Source: Bradysia coprophila (lineage: Eukaryota > Arthropoda > Insecta > Diptera > Sciaridae). Taken from it: a DNA stretch of 64,000 nucleotides. The position numbers and the translations under genes were made by a program. How positions within the stretch are numbered: position 1 is the first letter of the stretch; the number at the start of each line of letters is the position of its first letter. The notes under the pieces are model-generated. The model was not told the origin of the DNA. It was given only the letters and a program-made list of their open reading frames with translations, and made no database searches. Location of the stretch: positions 2,636,447 to 2,700,446 of the forward strand of contig NC_050737.1 of NCBI RefSeq assembly GCF_014529535.1, given 5' to 3'. Shown one piece after another: positions 20,935 to 33,051 of the stretch.

Positions 20935-21167
20935 CAGTTAGAGACAGTGGAATTTAATCAAGAATTGGCTTCGGCTGTTTTTCAGCTGATCCACACAAAC
21001 AATCAAAACTGTTTGTACTTGTTCCAATTCTACTTAAATACGGTTTAAATACGACGTTGGTAGTGGTAAAACCGTATAAAGTCATGTAAACAGTTTTCAT
21101 TGTTTGTGTGGATCTGCTGAAAAACAGCTGAAGCAAATTCATGCTGAAATTTTACTGCCTCTGACTG
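20935..21167. mobile_element. TA-flanked mariner-like MITE, family B copy 1
   Basis: Flanked by TA (20933-20934 and 21168-21169). The ends CAGTTAGAGACAGTGG and CTGCCTCTGACTG are inverted, and the arms extend about 80 bp through TCAGCTGATCCACACAAAC. The centre contains GGTAGTGGTAAAACCGTATA, nearly repeated in the copy at 41736-41934. Confidence 0.8.
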
Positions 21168-21169
21168 TA

Positions 21170-22243
21170 GTTCATAGGATTAAACAAAATTGTGTAAGCT
21201 TGCAAGCAACGAAAGCTTTCAATATAAAACTAATTGGAGACGAATTGGATGAAAAGCCCCTAGGGTGGATCGGAGACAGTAATCGTTGACTATGGCAGAT
21301 AAAAAATTGGTTCCAAAGAGACCTACTTACGTGTCGATGCATTTTGTGACTGTACGTTTTCACCACCTTTTTCATAAGTCTGACTACACAACTCGTGCAG
21401 TTCACGAGTGTTTCAATCAGCATGAATCTGTAACTTTACGAGTATATCAATTGAACAAGTACTTCAATCGGACGAGTCTTTTATAGCCTCCACGCAGGAA
21501 TGTGACAAAAGCATAAAGATCCACTAACAAAATGAATAATTCCAGTTACAGCGTCCAAAGTTTCCATTCATTTCACAAAAGAAAATTCTGAATTCTGCGA
21601 CCGTTTAACTTGACTAAGAGAATTCCTTAAAAGCCGGTTCTATGGTATGCCAAAACACGTTCATCTCACACATTGTGAAATATTGGCAATTTATATAATC
21701 AAGTCCATGGTACGCACACACAAACATTTCAACATTATATCGGTGTGGTTACTTACGAACGATCGAAAGAGATATATATTCAAATGAAAAAAATTTGTTA
21801 AACCATCGATCTTATGCATGTGTTTCGTCTTTTTTTAAATAAATATTTATTTGAAGATTACCAACCTCATAACGAATTATAAGCTTACAGTCGGTGTAAT
21901 TGTTTTTCGTTTATTGTGAAGAGATAACTGTACTGATAGGATCGTCGCAACAATCGCCTAATACTTTTAATGTTTTGTTTAAATTCAAAATAATGTTCTA
22001 ACATATGCGGTTGAATATCCTATGATTAACTAGTTTATTGTTTCTTAAACAGTGATAACACGCTGTAATGTTATTATTGAAGTGCCTTGTGAAATTAATC
22101 GTGCCAACCGTTTGTATTTTAAAGTGTTTGAGTTGAAAATTGGTGTTACATTTTACTACAATGAAGACATAAAAGGTGGGATCCGATTCAAACGGAATGT
22201 GCTCAAATCTTTTGCGGTAGAACAAAACAAAACAGATTTTAAA
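21170..22243. other. AT-rich sequence, no gene seen
   Basis: No coding, RNA or repeat feature could be supported. Short open frames (21286-21486, 21998-22225 minus) show no motif. Confidence 0.4.
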
Positions 22244-22316
22244 ATGGCTTCATACAAAGAGTTCGAATTTGAATTTGAAATGCTACTGCTGGATTTGGAA
22301 AAAGGCACCAAACAAG
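22244..22316 (+). CDS. Candidate first coding exon, MASYKEF-type
   Basis: AAAATGG gives a good start context. It is followed by 24 codons rich in Glu and Phe (MASYKEFEFEFEMLLLDL...) and a strong donor CAAG/GTAAGA that leaves one base of a codon (phase 1). The open frame runs past the donor, so this is not forced by a stop. I recognise no family. It shares strand and splice phase with the candidates at 25444, 41415 and 55627, which suggests alternative starts of one gene. The evidence is weak for any single one. Confidence 0.3.
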
Positions 22317-24214
22317 GTAAGAAAATTGTACTGCAATATTTTCCACTCTCAACTCAACTCAACGAACTTTCCCAACTTTCCCACCATTTCATTTGATTTT
22401 TTTTTTTTTTTTGAAGAACAGATCCCATTCGTCTGCTCTAAATTTACAATTACACATTGCCAGTCGCGATGTAATTTTAAAGAATTTTTTTAGGAATCTG
22501 ATTTACATATTACAAAGACTTGTATTGCGAAAAAACGTATTGTATATGCGAACTGTAGGCAGGTATAGTGCATGCGAGTAGGCACTACAGGCGTTTGTTA
22601 TTCAGAAAAATAGTTATTTATGCAACTGAGGTCGCACAGCAGGGTACTGTATAGTACTGTACAGAAATTAATCAGTCTGAAAATATATCAAGAAATTTTT
22701 CGCATGTCTTTTACGCAACAGAAATGGTTGAACATCGATTCACAAAAGGTAAAGATGGTCAACCATACACAAATATGATTTGAAGCTCATATTGTTTATA
22801 CCCGGGGCAGGTAATTCGCACCTTCCTTCGGTAAACTCTTTCTGCACATAGAGCACGTTACCACGTTGAAAGTTTATTAAAATTAAAATGTAAAAAGCTG
22901 ACTTTGTACACCTGTCAACGTTTGTGGATCTCGTTAAAAAGATCAAAAGTCATTTATCACACCTTTACAATAAAAACGAAAAAAAATTGTGCAAATTCAA
23001 GTGCTCTGCCAGATACTATATAAGTATAAGTATAACTCGGATGATGCAGGTATTCGATAACTCAGTAAATTAGTTGATAATACATTAGAAACCTATTGCC
23101 TGAATAAAGACCTTAGGACCGTTGCAATCTTAACAAATTTTTTTTCAATCTGACGACAGTTTATTCTTCAAATTAAAATTAACTTAAAAAATAATCCTAA
23201 AACAAAACGACAAAAAATACCGTCCGTAAAGTGTTGACTCTGAATAATGCTTTTAGAGTCTTTACTGGTTTGCGGCTTATTCAAATGACAAATTTAACTT
23301 ACAAACAAATTGTATTAATGGTATAAATAAACGTGATGAATAATAATTTCTTCAAACATTTTTTCAATGAGAGTGCTGAGGTCACTTTTGGAATAAAATG
23401 AAGTCATCCCGGACTGAACTTGCATAATGATGTGACATTTTATTCACTACATCGTGATGCCAGTCAGTCAAATCAATGGAACGACCATTCGGGTCCGGGT
23501 GGTTGAAATAGGACCGCTTTTCTTACCATTTTTTTGTTTGTTTTTCAATAAGGTGTAACCATAACGTTAATTTATCAATAACATTCTTTTAGTCGTGTTT
23601 GTCGTGTTTACTTTAATGTGTCATCGTATAAGAAAATCTTGTGTTGGAATGAAATCTATGTTTCGGTACAGACGGATCGGATTTTTCCGAGGAAAATAAG
23701 AAGTCAACTATTCAAACGTTTATAATAGAACTTGTTCCACATTCGAACGTTACGATACATACAAATAATTTGTATGTGATGCTGAATACTGTGGATATCT
23801 TATGTGGAACAAGTTCCTTTTTTTTGGTTTGTAGACCACAGTCTAACTAAATACCTAAAGCCTTTGACAAATTTTTATATGTCTCTGTATGGTAATACTA
23901 ACATTATGCATCAGCTCGGAGAGGGTGCATGGGTCTATCTTTGCATCGACACGTAAAAAATGATATGCACCTATGTCCAAATGTAGATTTTGACGAGTTG
24001 GTGATTTTGATCCTAAGCTGAATGCGCAAAATATTTATTAAATTGAAAATTTTGAAGTATGATGCTATAATTAGGTTTTGAGTAACTCCCAACCTACCAA
24101 AAAAAGTGAAGTATTGGACACAACAGAATCATTAGTCTGATACACGCTTGATTCAAAATGAATATTATGTGTATCCTCAACACATTAAGATGTTTTTTCA
24201 TACTTGCCTTGATA
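22317..24214. other. AT-rich non-coding stretch with one short hairpin
   Basis: Apart from an inverted repeat at 23728-23816 no feature was seen. A T-run lies at 22396-22412. It could be intronic if the candidate exon at 22244 is real. Confidence 0.4.
23728..23816. repeat. Short inverted repeat
   Basis: GAACTTGTTCCACAT at 23728 is exactly inverted as ATGTGGAACAAGTTC ending at 23816, with a loop of about 59 bp containing a smaller hairpin (CATACAAATAATTTGTATG). It may be the remains of a MITE; no target duplication was identified. Confidence 0.6.
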
Positions 24215-24437
24215 GTCTAGTATTTAAGTACCAAAATACGTCGAACGTTTACAACTTAGTTTTTAACATACCCACTTTTAAAAGAAATTTTTGGGCATGC
24301 TATGGAGGGAGCCTTGATTCTTAGACCTAAATAAAGAAGGCTCCCTCCATATCATGCCGAAGAAATGCTGTTAGCAGCGGATATATTAAAAACTAAGTTG
24401 TAAACGTTCGCCGCATTTTCGTCCTTAAATAATAGAC
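24215..24437. mobile_element. TA-flanked foldback MITE, family C
   Basis: Ends GTCTA(G/T)TATTTAAG lie between TA dinucleotides. Arms share CGAACGTTTACAACTTAG and TTTTTAA. A second inner inverted repeat, GGAGGGAGCCTT/AAGGCTCCCTCC, forms a central stem. Length is 223 bp with no coding capacity. Confidence 0.75.
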
Positions 24438-25443
24438 TATAACGACATTGTCCTTTGGAGAAATTCTTTTGATGCTTTGTAATGTTCTGGGTTAGCTCCT
24501 TAGTTCGTTTGAAAGCGTTCTGATTTCCTAAGTAATAACTGCAATACGAGAATATGTGTGGAGCGGTCTGTTCAACTTATGCTGGATATAGGGGATGTAA
24601 ACAGAAGTTAGCTAAAAAATTTTGTCAGTGTGATATACAAACCAGATTCTTCGATAATGTTGGTGAATTTGGAAAGAATATCCAGCACCTGGCTGTTTAG
24701 ATATGTTAACAAAACGGGCTAACCTCCCCACAGTCTCATCCTCTTTGTGGCTTTACAATGAATCGAAATTTTAATTTCGAGTGGAGCGCGCTTACAACAA
24801 AAATTTTTCTAATCTTGCCACTACATGTATGGGATATCGTTTGAAATTTAAATAATTACAATAAGAAATGGACAGTCTGTTTCCGTTCCAATAAAATTAT
24901 TCAGTGTATTTTCGTTTTACATTTCTTTTAATCCGATTCATTTTAATACTGATTGAAACATTGTCCTTTATAATGACTCTATTGTAACCTTTGCACTCAA
25001 CTGAAATAACCAAAAATATTTTTCAAATTAAATCCCCTTCTATTAAGTTGTGCAATTTCTTATTCAAAAATTTGTACCAATGTTGCCATTTCCGCCATAC
25101 AAAATCCCTGATTGTGACATAAGCAGTTAATTCCATTACGAAAAATACGCGCGAATATCAAAATTTCTTTCTATCTTTCCGTTCATTCATAATTTTTAGT
25201 TAAATTAGTCTAACACAACCTTTTATACAAGTAATAGAAGCAACTATTGTCGCAAGCTTTAATGATTCTTGACCTATTACGCTTTTATTTGGTGAAATGA
25301 ATTTATAAAAATGCTTTTTTATTACAAGTTGAACCGAATCATTTGCCACAATTAGTGTCTGATTTTATCGAATTTAATCAGATTCAAGAATCTAAATTTT
25401 AATTTTCGATTCATTTTAACAAAAACACTTTTAACTTTTCACA
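24438..25443. other. AT-rich sequence, no gene seen
   Basis: No gene, RNA gene or clear repeat was identified. Confidence 0.4.
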
Positions 25444-25510
25444 ATGCAAAATAAATTGGCAAACTTAATCTTTCACTTTCGATCCATTTATGGACCTAAT
25501 ATTGCCGCAG
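25444..25510 (+). CDS. Candidate first coding exon, MQNKLAN-type
   Basis: CACAATG opens 22 codons (MQNKLANLIFHFRSIYGPN...) ending at donor CGCAG/GTATGA, phase 1. No motif is recognised. The call rests on start context, donor quality and the phase shared with other candidates on this strand. Confidence 0.25.
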
Positions 25511-26413
25511 GTATGATTTTGAATAAAATGCAGAATATCAATATTTGTTATTGAAAATTCGACTGTAAAAGTTACATTACGCGTAGTATGTTCCGTGTGC
25601 ACACGGTACATTTTATAATCGAACAACATTGCCTTTTATGCGAAAAGTGAATTAGATCTATCTATCTGTACACATTGATTTAATTTCAATTAATTGTCTT
25701 ATACTGTTTTTAATGTTAGAACGGCCAACTCCTACACTCTCTAACTTATTTTTGCTGGTAATGGTCGCATATTCGTGTGTATTTTAGACAGTTAATATCT
25801 TAATGCCAATTAAATTTTTAACTAAAAAGAAAAAGTCTCTTCCGCTTTTGATGAGATTGAATAATCGAATGAAACTTGTAATCGAGAGTCGGAGAATGAT
25901 GCATAAATAAAAACGACATAGTTCCACAATCTGACCATTATTAGAGCAAGGTGTGGTAAATCAACTTTTGTATGCGAATTGGAATTGTGGGAAAATAATC
26001 AACATTTCATAAAAATATAATTGATAATAGGTAGAGAGAATTGCATGGTTTTTCGCTTGTGTTATTTGCAGGTACGGGTTAAATAGTAATTGCAAATTAA
26101 AAACAAAAAACGTTTTCTGATAATTAGCCGCGGAACACTGTGCCGTTGAGAAGAACAATTATTATGGACATTATAGCTCTCCGTTTACCAAATTCAGAAT
26201 CGATAAGTTTTTAAACTATCCATATTTAAAAGAACTTAGATCTCATTTGGTCAATAAGGTAAATAGATAATTTTATCATGCCCACTTTCAAGTGAAACAG
26301 AAAGCAAGTGTTGGTTTCAACAATAAAGTTTATTCAAGTAAATAATGATCGACGGTGTGTCGATATGATCCAGAGTTCTTACTTATAACTAGGACCATTA
26401 CCTCCTTTTCAGC
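25511..26413. other. AT-rich sequence, no gene seen
   Basis: No supported feature. It may be intronic if the upstream candidate exon is real. Confidence 0.4.
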
Positions 26414-26909
26414 TTGGGCTCGAAACAGATCGTTCTGACCTGATCTGAATCTGGAAAAAGGCGATCTGAAACTTTCAGATTCAGACCTAGATCTCTGGCG
26501 GCTTGATCTGATCTGATCTGAAATCTGAAAATTGGAAGCAGATTTGATCTGATCTGGAAACCGAAAATTTGAATCTGGAAATTTTCGGATCAATCTGAAA
26601 CCTGAAAATCAGTATTACTAAACAAATGCTAATTTATTAGAAATTCTTGAACTGCTGGGCTCCGCGAGTGCAGGGGAACTAAAAAAAACAAAAATATTAG
26701 CAAAATAGTAGCAAGTTTTGGAATTTCAAATTTTATTCTTGGGACTTCAGATCGCTTCAGATCATTCAGATTGGATCAGATCAGATCAGATAGAAGTCTT
26801 CAGATTTCAGATCAGAATCAGATCAAAATTTTCAGATCAGATTCTGATCGGGTAAATTTCAGATCAATCTGAAAAAAATTCAGATTGATCTGATCTGTTC
26901 CGAGCCCTA
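26414..26909. mobile_element. GATCTGA-rich foldback element
   Basis: The left end GGGCTCGAAACAGATC is inverted at the right as GATCTGTTCCGAGCCC. Both arms are filled with tandem and degenerate copies of GATCTGA or its complement TCAGATC, separated by a non-repetitive centre of about 150 bp (26600-26745). Flanks CTTTTCAGC and CTTTTCAC may be an imperfect 8-bp target duplication. There is no coding capacity. Confidence 0.7.
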
Positions 26910-26914
26910 CTTTT

Positions 26915-27202
26915 CACTGATAAGAAAATTTCGTCAACATACGTCTGCGTATGTATGAAATGACTGGCATACAGCTTCATTTGTGCCTTACTTCGGAATG
27001 TATATGTCAACGTCTGACACGTATATCGTACATGTTCGACGCATAAACATACGAGTGACACGAATAGTGCTTATACATCGGACATGTACGATATACAAAT
27101 CAGACGTTGGAATATGCATATCCTAAGTAAGGCAGAAATGATACTTTCTGCCAGCCATTTCATTCACACTGAACGTATGTTGACGATTTTTTTTTATCAG
27201 TG
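26915..27202. mobile_element. Foldback MITE, 288 bp
   Basis: Ends CACTGATAA and TTATCAGTG are inverted. Arms of about 120 bp share TCGTCAACATACG, ATGAAATG.CTGGCA and TATCGTACATGT. It directly abuts the GATCTGA foldback to its left. The target duplication is not clear. Confidence 0.75.
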
Positions 27203-27322
27203 TTCCTATTGGCAAAAAGAACAATTGCCCTCGCATCCATTGAAGAAAATGGCACTCAATTGCAAGATAAATAAATTTACCAACGGCACTATTATATAAA
27301 ACTGGCGCCCGACTGAATTGTT

Positions 27323-27425
27323 AAAAATCTCACCTGTTGCAGGTAACATGTCATCTGACACAGCTGTATTTTTCTAGGTTTCCTGGAGAAAAATTTGCCT
27401 GCAACACAGGTGAGATTCTCAACTC
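27323..27425. mobile_element. Mariner-like MITE family D, degraded copy
   Basis: Inner arms AATCTCACCTGTTGCAGG and CCTGCAACACAGGTGAGATT match the inner arms of the copies at 53005-53186 and 59270-59444. The terminal CACTGACAAAA parts are lost. Confidence 0.6.
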
Positions 27426-27649
27426 TCTTCTGCAAATGACATTCAAAAATATATTCCCACCGGCAACTGCAAACTGCAATTGCTGAAACTTCTGAAACAC
27501 TCAGCAATTACAAAAATCTAAAATCGACTAAGAAAACAACGTATAGAGCTTGGTCATGACCAATATATTTTTCATGCCTCGGGGCCGAAAATGAGGGCAA
27601 TTTTTCGAATTTTCTCGGGTTTCCGGCCCTCTGCATGAAAACTCACATG

Positions 27650-27775
27650 TGCACCTGTTTGGGACGGTTGATTTAAGGCACTTTCGCTTGTAGACCTCAC
27701 TTCGTTCGGCCTACAATCCGCGAAATTGCCTAAAATCAATCGTCCAAAACAGGTACACAAATGACTATTTCATAC
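27650..27775. repeat. Inverted repeat related to 2150-2230
   Basis: GTGCACCTGTTTGGGACG and CGTCCAAAACAGGTACAC form a stem, continuing with TTGATTTAAGGCA/TGCCTAAAATCAA. The right arm resembles sequence near 2200, suggesting a dispersed family. Confidence 0.55.
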
Positions 27776-29616
27776 GTAGGACCCTCCGTCGGATATGAAA
27801 AATGATGTTCGTACCTCGGACTAAAAAGCTTTTTTAGCGTATTCGATTCTGGCTCGTTCTGGAAACTGCTCACACGCTAACAAAGACTTTTAGTCGACTT
27901 GTAGTTGGTACAAAATGTACTATTGTGTGATTCAATTTGAATGTTTACAAAGCTAAGAGACAAACAGTCTCTCTAACTGTTCCAAATTTCTGTGAAAATT
28001 TAGAACAGCGCTTTCAAAACAATTGCAGATATATCCCATGGAGCTATCAATCTACAAAGCATTTCGATGTTAATCTTCTGGCAACGTACGGCCATATATA
28101 CTGGTATGAGGTTATTTTGTATCATAACACCAATAAAAGTTTGTTTTGCTCTTTCTCTCGGAATCAACTAACGTTTTACTTTGATAAATATACAATAAAT
28201 TATAAATAAATAAATTCATTTACAAACATTAATCACTCAATGAAATCCTTCAATTAATTGAGCAACTTCTTCATCAGATAAACTGAAAATCGTAATGTAA
28301 ATACCAAAAAAAACAATAAGTAAAAGTTCAAAAGTAATGACTTTCGTCTGAACTGCAATGAAATGCAGTAATAGTTGAGCTACAACATCGGAAACAAATA
28401 ATAATAAACTTTTCTTTATTACAACTTATTTATTGCATTAAACATGATGTGATAGTATTTTATATTGCTCGGGTGTATCATATGCATGTTACAGTGTTAC
28501 ACACCTAATGAGTGTTATTAACTCCACGATGAGAATTTACCATCACAGGATGGAAGACGCCATAACGACTCTCTGCTGAAAACTGGAAAATTGGGGTAGG
28601 AAGGAAATTTGATCTAGGTTTCTGCTTTCCAGTCTAATCTAATCTACACATCGTATTTTTACCAGGTAGAATGCACACTTTTGATACTAGTGGCTCTTAC
28701 TGGTTATTTTGGCCATATGAAAACGATTTAGAGTTTGTTGATAAAATCTGTTTCCTCTGTTTGTTAAGTAGATACGAGGCACGAGGGCACTCCAAAAGTT
28801 ACTGAAGTTAGGATATTCTTAAAATTTACCATTTTTTAAGTAAAATGGCTATTATAAGTTTGACAAAAGAACCTTAGTCTCTGGAAGAGAATTTTTGTAA
28901 AAAACGATGTCATCATATTTCTTCAAACACATATATCGCGTTGAAATTGCTGTATGTTTCGGACCGTATTTCGTATATTTTACTTTACTTTTTCAATATT
29001 TTAGTAATTTTAGTAATTGTATTCAAAGTTAGGTCCATTTCAATGACAATGACAATGACAATGACAATTATTCAAGCACACTCACACCATTCATACAGCC
29101 TCGTTCTATGACAAAATGGAAAACTCTGCTTTTGGAGACTTTGGCCCCACAGAGATCCACCCCATCAGCAACTTTTTTTTTACCTCTACGAAATTTTTTG
29201 TCAACTACTCTCTCAGCTATCAAATGACTGAAAAATGATTTATACAATATTCAAGATGAGCTCTAAAATCCATTTTATCTAGTGATCGTCGCCGTAATAG
29301 GTGGTCTTACAGGTATTTTACAGGTTTCCCTGATATATGTACGAAGATATTTTTTGGTGTAAACTTTAGGTGTAATAAAATTCTAATCTAAGAAGTTCTG
29401 CCCTACGAAAAAGAGTCTCATTACATATGATATGCAAAAACAACTTATTTAGTGGCGCCGCCGTTGAGGTTATGTTTTACGTGAATATTTATTTTCTATT
29501 TTTTTCCTGAAATAGTTGAGTGATTCAATTGCAAGCTCTTATATACCACTTGTATACACTGTTCTATCAATCTAAGTTCAATATTTGTCATTGATAATGT
29601 CAAACATCGGTAAAAT
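27776..29616. other. AT-rich sequence with a short tandem repeat
   Basis: Contains four to five tandem copies of CAATGA at about 29041-29068. The open frame at 27937-28209 carries no recognisable motif. No gene was called. Confidence 0.4.
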
Positions 29617-32295
29617 CAGGCCCGGACTGGCCATATATGGCAACTAGGCAAAGCACAAGTGCGCTTTTTGGATTTTGCGCCTTTTCAAAAAAAAAATGTA
29701 CTATTGTATCGCCTGTCTAGATTATCATATTATGAATTGTAAAAGGCGCTAATTGTAATTTTTATATTTTTTCGTTCAAAAACGCGAAAATTTTCGCCTT
29801 CGGCGCTAATGAAAATAGTTCTTAAACCTTCAACGGAATACAGTTTCACCTTCGATTTCAGGCGCAATAAATGAGTTTTCTTTAGGTGCTTGCGTCGTAG
29901 GGGCTAATTTAAGCGTGTAAATACTTCGTCTACTTGATTTTGAACAAGCCTAATTTTTGACAGAACGTGTAGTTGCACAAAAATTAGCTGCGGTTGCACA
30001 CGATAGAGGTTGCACACAAGTTCTGACAATAGTTTCGGCAACTGAAGTGATCTGAAGTTAAGCTTGTAATCAATTTCTTTTGATTCTCCTAGTTCAATTA
30101 TACGATCTGCGAGTTGTTGAACGTTAGTAATTTATAGTTACTCAAGCTATCTTTGTTGGAAATAAAAATTTCGATGTGATTACAATTTCAATCTAACGAA
30201 CCTCAGGAATTTTATCAATCAACCATTTTTTGATAGAGGTAATTACTCTATTACTTTTGGTAAAAAAATATATTTTTAATATAATTATATAATCTTCCAG
30301 ATGAAAAGACCAATATTACTACTACTAAAAATAATAAGAAGTTCATTCTTCAGTACAAACTCTTTACTTCGCTTAGAGTCTTCTCTGATCATTATGATAA
30401 AATTTGGTTCCAAAAATTTTGAACTGTTAATTTCAACAAGAAGTAGGACTTTTTGGATGGGTCAGATTCTTTGACTGACTGTCTGAATTTCGATTTTGGT
30501 TACCTTAATTGAAAATGAAACCCATTGAACAGAACAATCCGTTTTTATTCCATACAAAGAAACACCAAGAAATCATTTCGAGAATTTTTTTAGGAATAAT
30601 TAGGAACTCAGATGTTTTCCTCGTCGAATAACAAAGTTGGAAATATGTTGAGAATTACTCAAGGTATCAAGTGACGAGGCAAATTTTCTGTCGGGAATAA
30701 CTCCGAGTCACAAGTCCGTCATAGCCCATCTTCGAACTTCACATCGGAAATTTAAATCTCCATCGTGTTATCAAAGAATTGCTAAATTCTGACAAACATT
30801 TTCTTGCATTTAAGGTTTTTGATCATACATGCATGTATTAGGGAACGTCAGATTTATCGAACAGGAACGCAATGTCCAACGAAACGGAAACACAAACTAT
30901 CTTTCCTTGCAACAGACGCTTCGCTCCAAGGAATAGTGAACAATTTGTGACCAACATTTTCCCTGACTCACAGTCAAGGAAATAATCTTACGACGTTAAT
31001 AAGTTAGAAACTTTGGGATTTTAAACGAAAAATTCCATTTGGTCGATTTTCACATGATTGTGATTTACCTATGCCTAAAAAACAGTCAAAAAAGATCGCC
31101 AAAGTCAAATCGCAAAAAAAAATTCTTCAGAATTTACTTCAGACTTTGGCGTTTCATCACACTTTGGCGATTTTTCTTGGCGTTGTTTTTTGTTAACTTG
31201 TTAAATCACAAGAAAAATCGGCAATGCGTGAAGAAACGCCAAGAAAAATAGACAAATTGTGAAGAAACGCCAAAAAACGTGAGGAACGACCAATTTTCCA
31301 TTCTTGGCGTTTCTTCGTCGATTCTTCTTGGTGTTTCTTCACACTTTTAGTTTTTTCTGGTGATTTAGCAAATCAACAAAAGATAATAAAATTGCTAGGA
31401 TCTTACGAAGCGCCTTTATGTTACATTTTGTAAAATGATAAAATTACTGTGATCTCACGATGTCAGGGCTTATTATTGGGAATTTTTTAAGAATTTTTTA
31501 AGACTTTTTAAGAATTTTAAGAATTTTAAGAATTTTTTAAGAATTTTAAAGAATTTTGAGAATTTTGAGAATTTTTAGAATTTTTAGAATTTTGAGAACT
31601 GAAATTCCCAATAATAAGCCCTGTACGATGTGCATAGAAGGATAAAATTGCTAGGATCGCACTAAACGCTTACGTTTTGTAAATGAATAAAATATGCTAA
31701 AGTGAGAAGAAACGTGAAGATAAAAAAAATGATTTTGGTATTTTTTCACACCTCGACGATTTTTTCTGCGTTTGGTGATTCCTCTTGTCGATTGACCATT
31801 TTTTATTTATTTATTTGTCAAAATCGTCAAAGTGTGAAGAAACGCTAGAAAGACAAATTTTCCATTCGTAGCTTTTTTCACATTTCTTAGCGTTTATTCT
31901 CTTTTCTGGCGTTTCCTTACACTTTGTCGATTTTTCTTGGCAATTTCTTTTTTTTGTGATTTGATATTGGCGATTCTTCACAGGAATACTAAAAAATTTT
32001 CTAATAATTTAATTGTACTCCAAAGCAAGTTTTCAATAAAATTTCAGCTTTGAACGGTTCATTAAAAAAAAAATCGCTCGCTCTGCTCGCCTAGTATACA
32101 ATTTAGTACTTTCAACAATTTCAACTGTAGCATAACAAACTGTATCCGAAATAATATATAGTATTTGTGCAAGTAACAGCTGAAAGGAAGCATATGCTTA
32201 CATTCTTTCTAAATAATAAGTTTTCGTTTCTTGCCGTTTCTTGCGCCTTTTGGCTCATCGCACAAGTGCGCCTTTTGGGAGCCAGTCCGGCCCTG
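29617..32295. mobile_element. 2.68-kb non-autonomous hAT-type element
   Basis: Terminal inverted repeats CAGGCCCGGACTGGC and GCCAGTCCGGCCCTG are flanked by a perfect 8-bp direct repeat, GGTAAAAT (29609-29616 and 32296-32303). These are the hallmarks of hAT. Subterminal CACAAGTGCGC(C/T)TTTTGG is also inverted. No transposase ORF remains. The interior has many direct and inverted copies of a motif near GAAGAAACGCCAAGAAAAATCG (about 31070-31360 and 31700-31990), and a second hAT MITE is nested at 31464-31623. A small element with the same ends is at 42005-42117. Confidence 0.85.
31464..31623. mobile_element. 160-bp hAT-like MITE nested in the 2.68-kb element
   Basis: Ends CAGGGCTTATTATTGGGAA and TTCCCAATAATAAGCCCTG are inverted. 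Flanks CACGATGT and TACGATGT are an 8-bp duplication with one mismatch. The interior is a degenerate tandem array of AAGAATTTTT. Confidence 0.8.
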
Positions 32296-32519
32296 GGTAA
32301 AATCGACTTGTAAGTCCTTAAAGACGCAAAAATGCAGTGTATATATTTGGAGGGTCCTACTTGGGAGTCCCTAAAAGATTTGTAGGTTCCGTTGAAGCGA
32401 ACTATATTCAAAAGTTATCTAGTTTACAAATATAATAATTTCAAATGACTTGCTGCATCAGAAATACCCAATTCCAGAAACTTTCGCAATGCCCCTCGTA
32501 TCAGCTGTACAACGCATAA

Positions 32520-32585
32520 AACCCTGAGAGAGGTGAATTTGTGAGAGAATTTCATACATTTTCTCTCACAAACTCGCCTCTCTAA
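32520..32585. repeat. Short foldback repeat
   Basis: GAGAGGTGAATTTGTGAGAGAA is inverted as TTCTCTCACAAACTCGCCTCTC with a loop of about 15 bp, giving a near-perfect hairpin. Confidence 0.65.
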
Positions 32586-32883
32586 AGTTTTTTTTTTGCT
32601 GTGTACGGTAGTAACAGACTCGTCATAAATTACATATCACAAAAATATTCCTCTTCTGAGACTCCCGTCCCCCTATTGTTTTACAATTTCAAAACACCTC
32701 TACCGGTCTGTTACAGCACCCATTGATCAATGAAATTGTCTCTAAATCAGAAACATTTTACGTTTTGTACCCTAAACCTTGCACGTAGCTTCTGAACGAC
32801 CTCAATGTTGAATAGTTAAATACCAAGCAAGTAGGTGGAAGTTACAGTTTTTTTAACCCCATCGTTAGACCCGTATCCGATTT

Positions 32884-33051
32884 GGGGCCGTTCATAAATT
32901 ACGTAACGCAAAAATCAACATTTTTCAGACCCCCCCCCCGGGTCTGTAACGCTAAAAGGGTCAAGTTTGACCCAATTTTGTTAGAACCGTAACGCTTGCA
33001 TCATACCCCCCCCCTCCCCCCTCTAGCGTTACGTAATTTATGAACGGCCCC
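32884..33051. mobile_element. Foldback MITE with GGCCGTTCATAAATTACG ends
   Basis: GGGGCCGTTCATAAATTACG at the left and its inverse at the right are flanked by TTT on both sides. The interior has C-runs and two smaller complementary segments. A diverged relative with ends GGATCATTCATAAATT is at 59097-59255. Confidence 0.8.

Noticed and set aside
27937..28209. 90-aa frame MNVYKAKRQTV...
   Set aside because: Composition is F/N/Y/K-rich as expected from AT-rich DNA; no motif, promoter or splice context.
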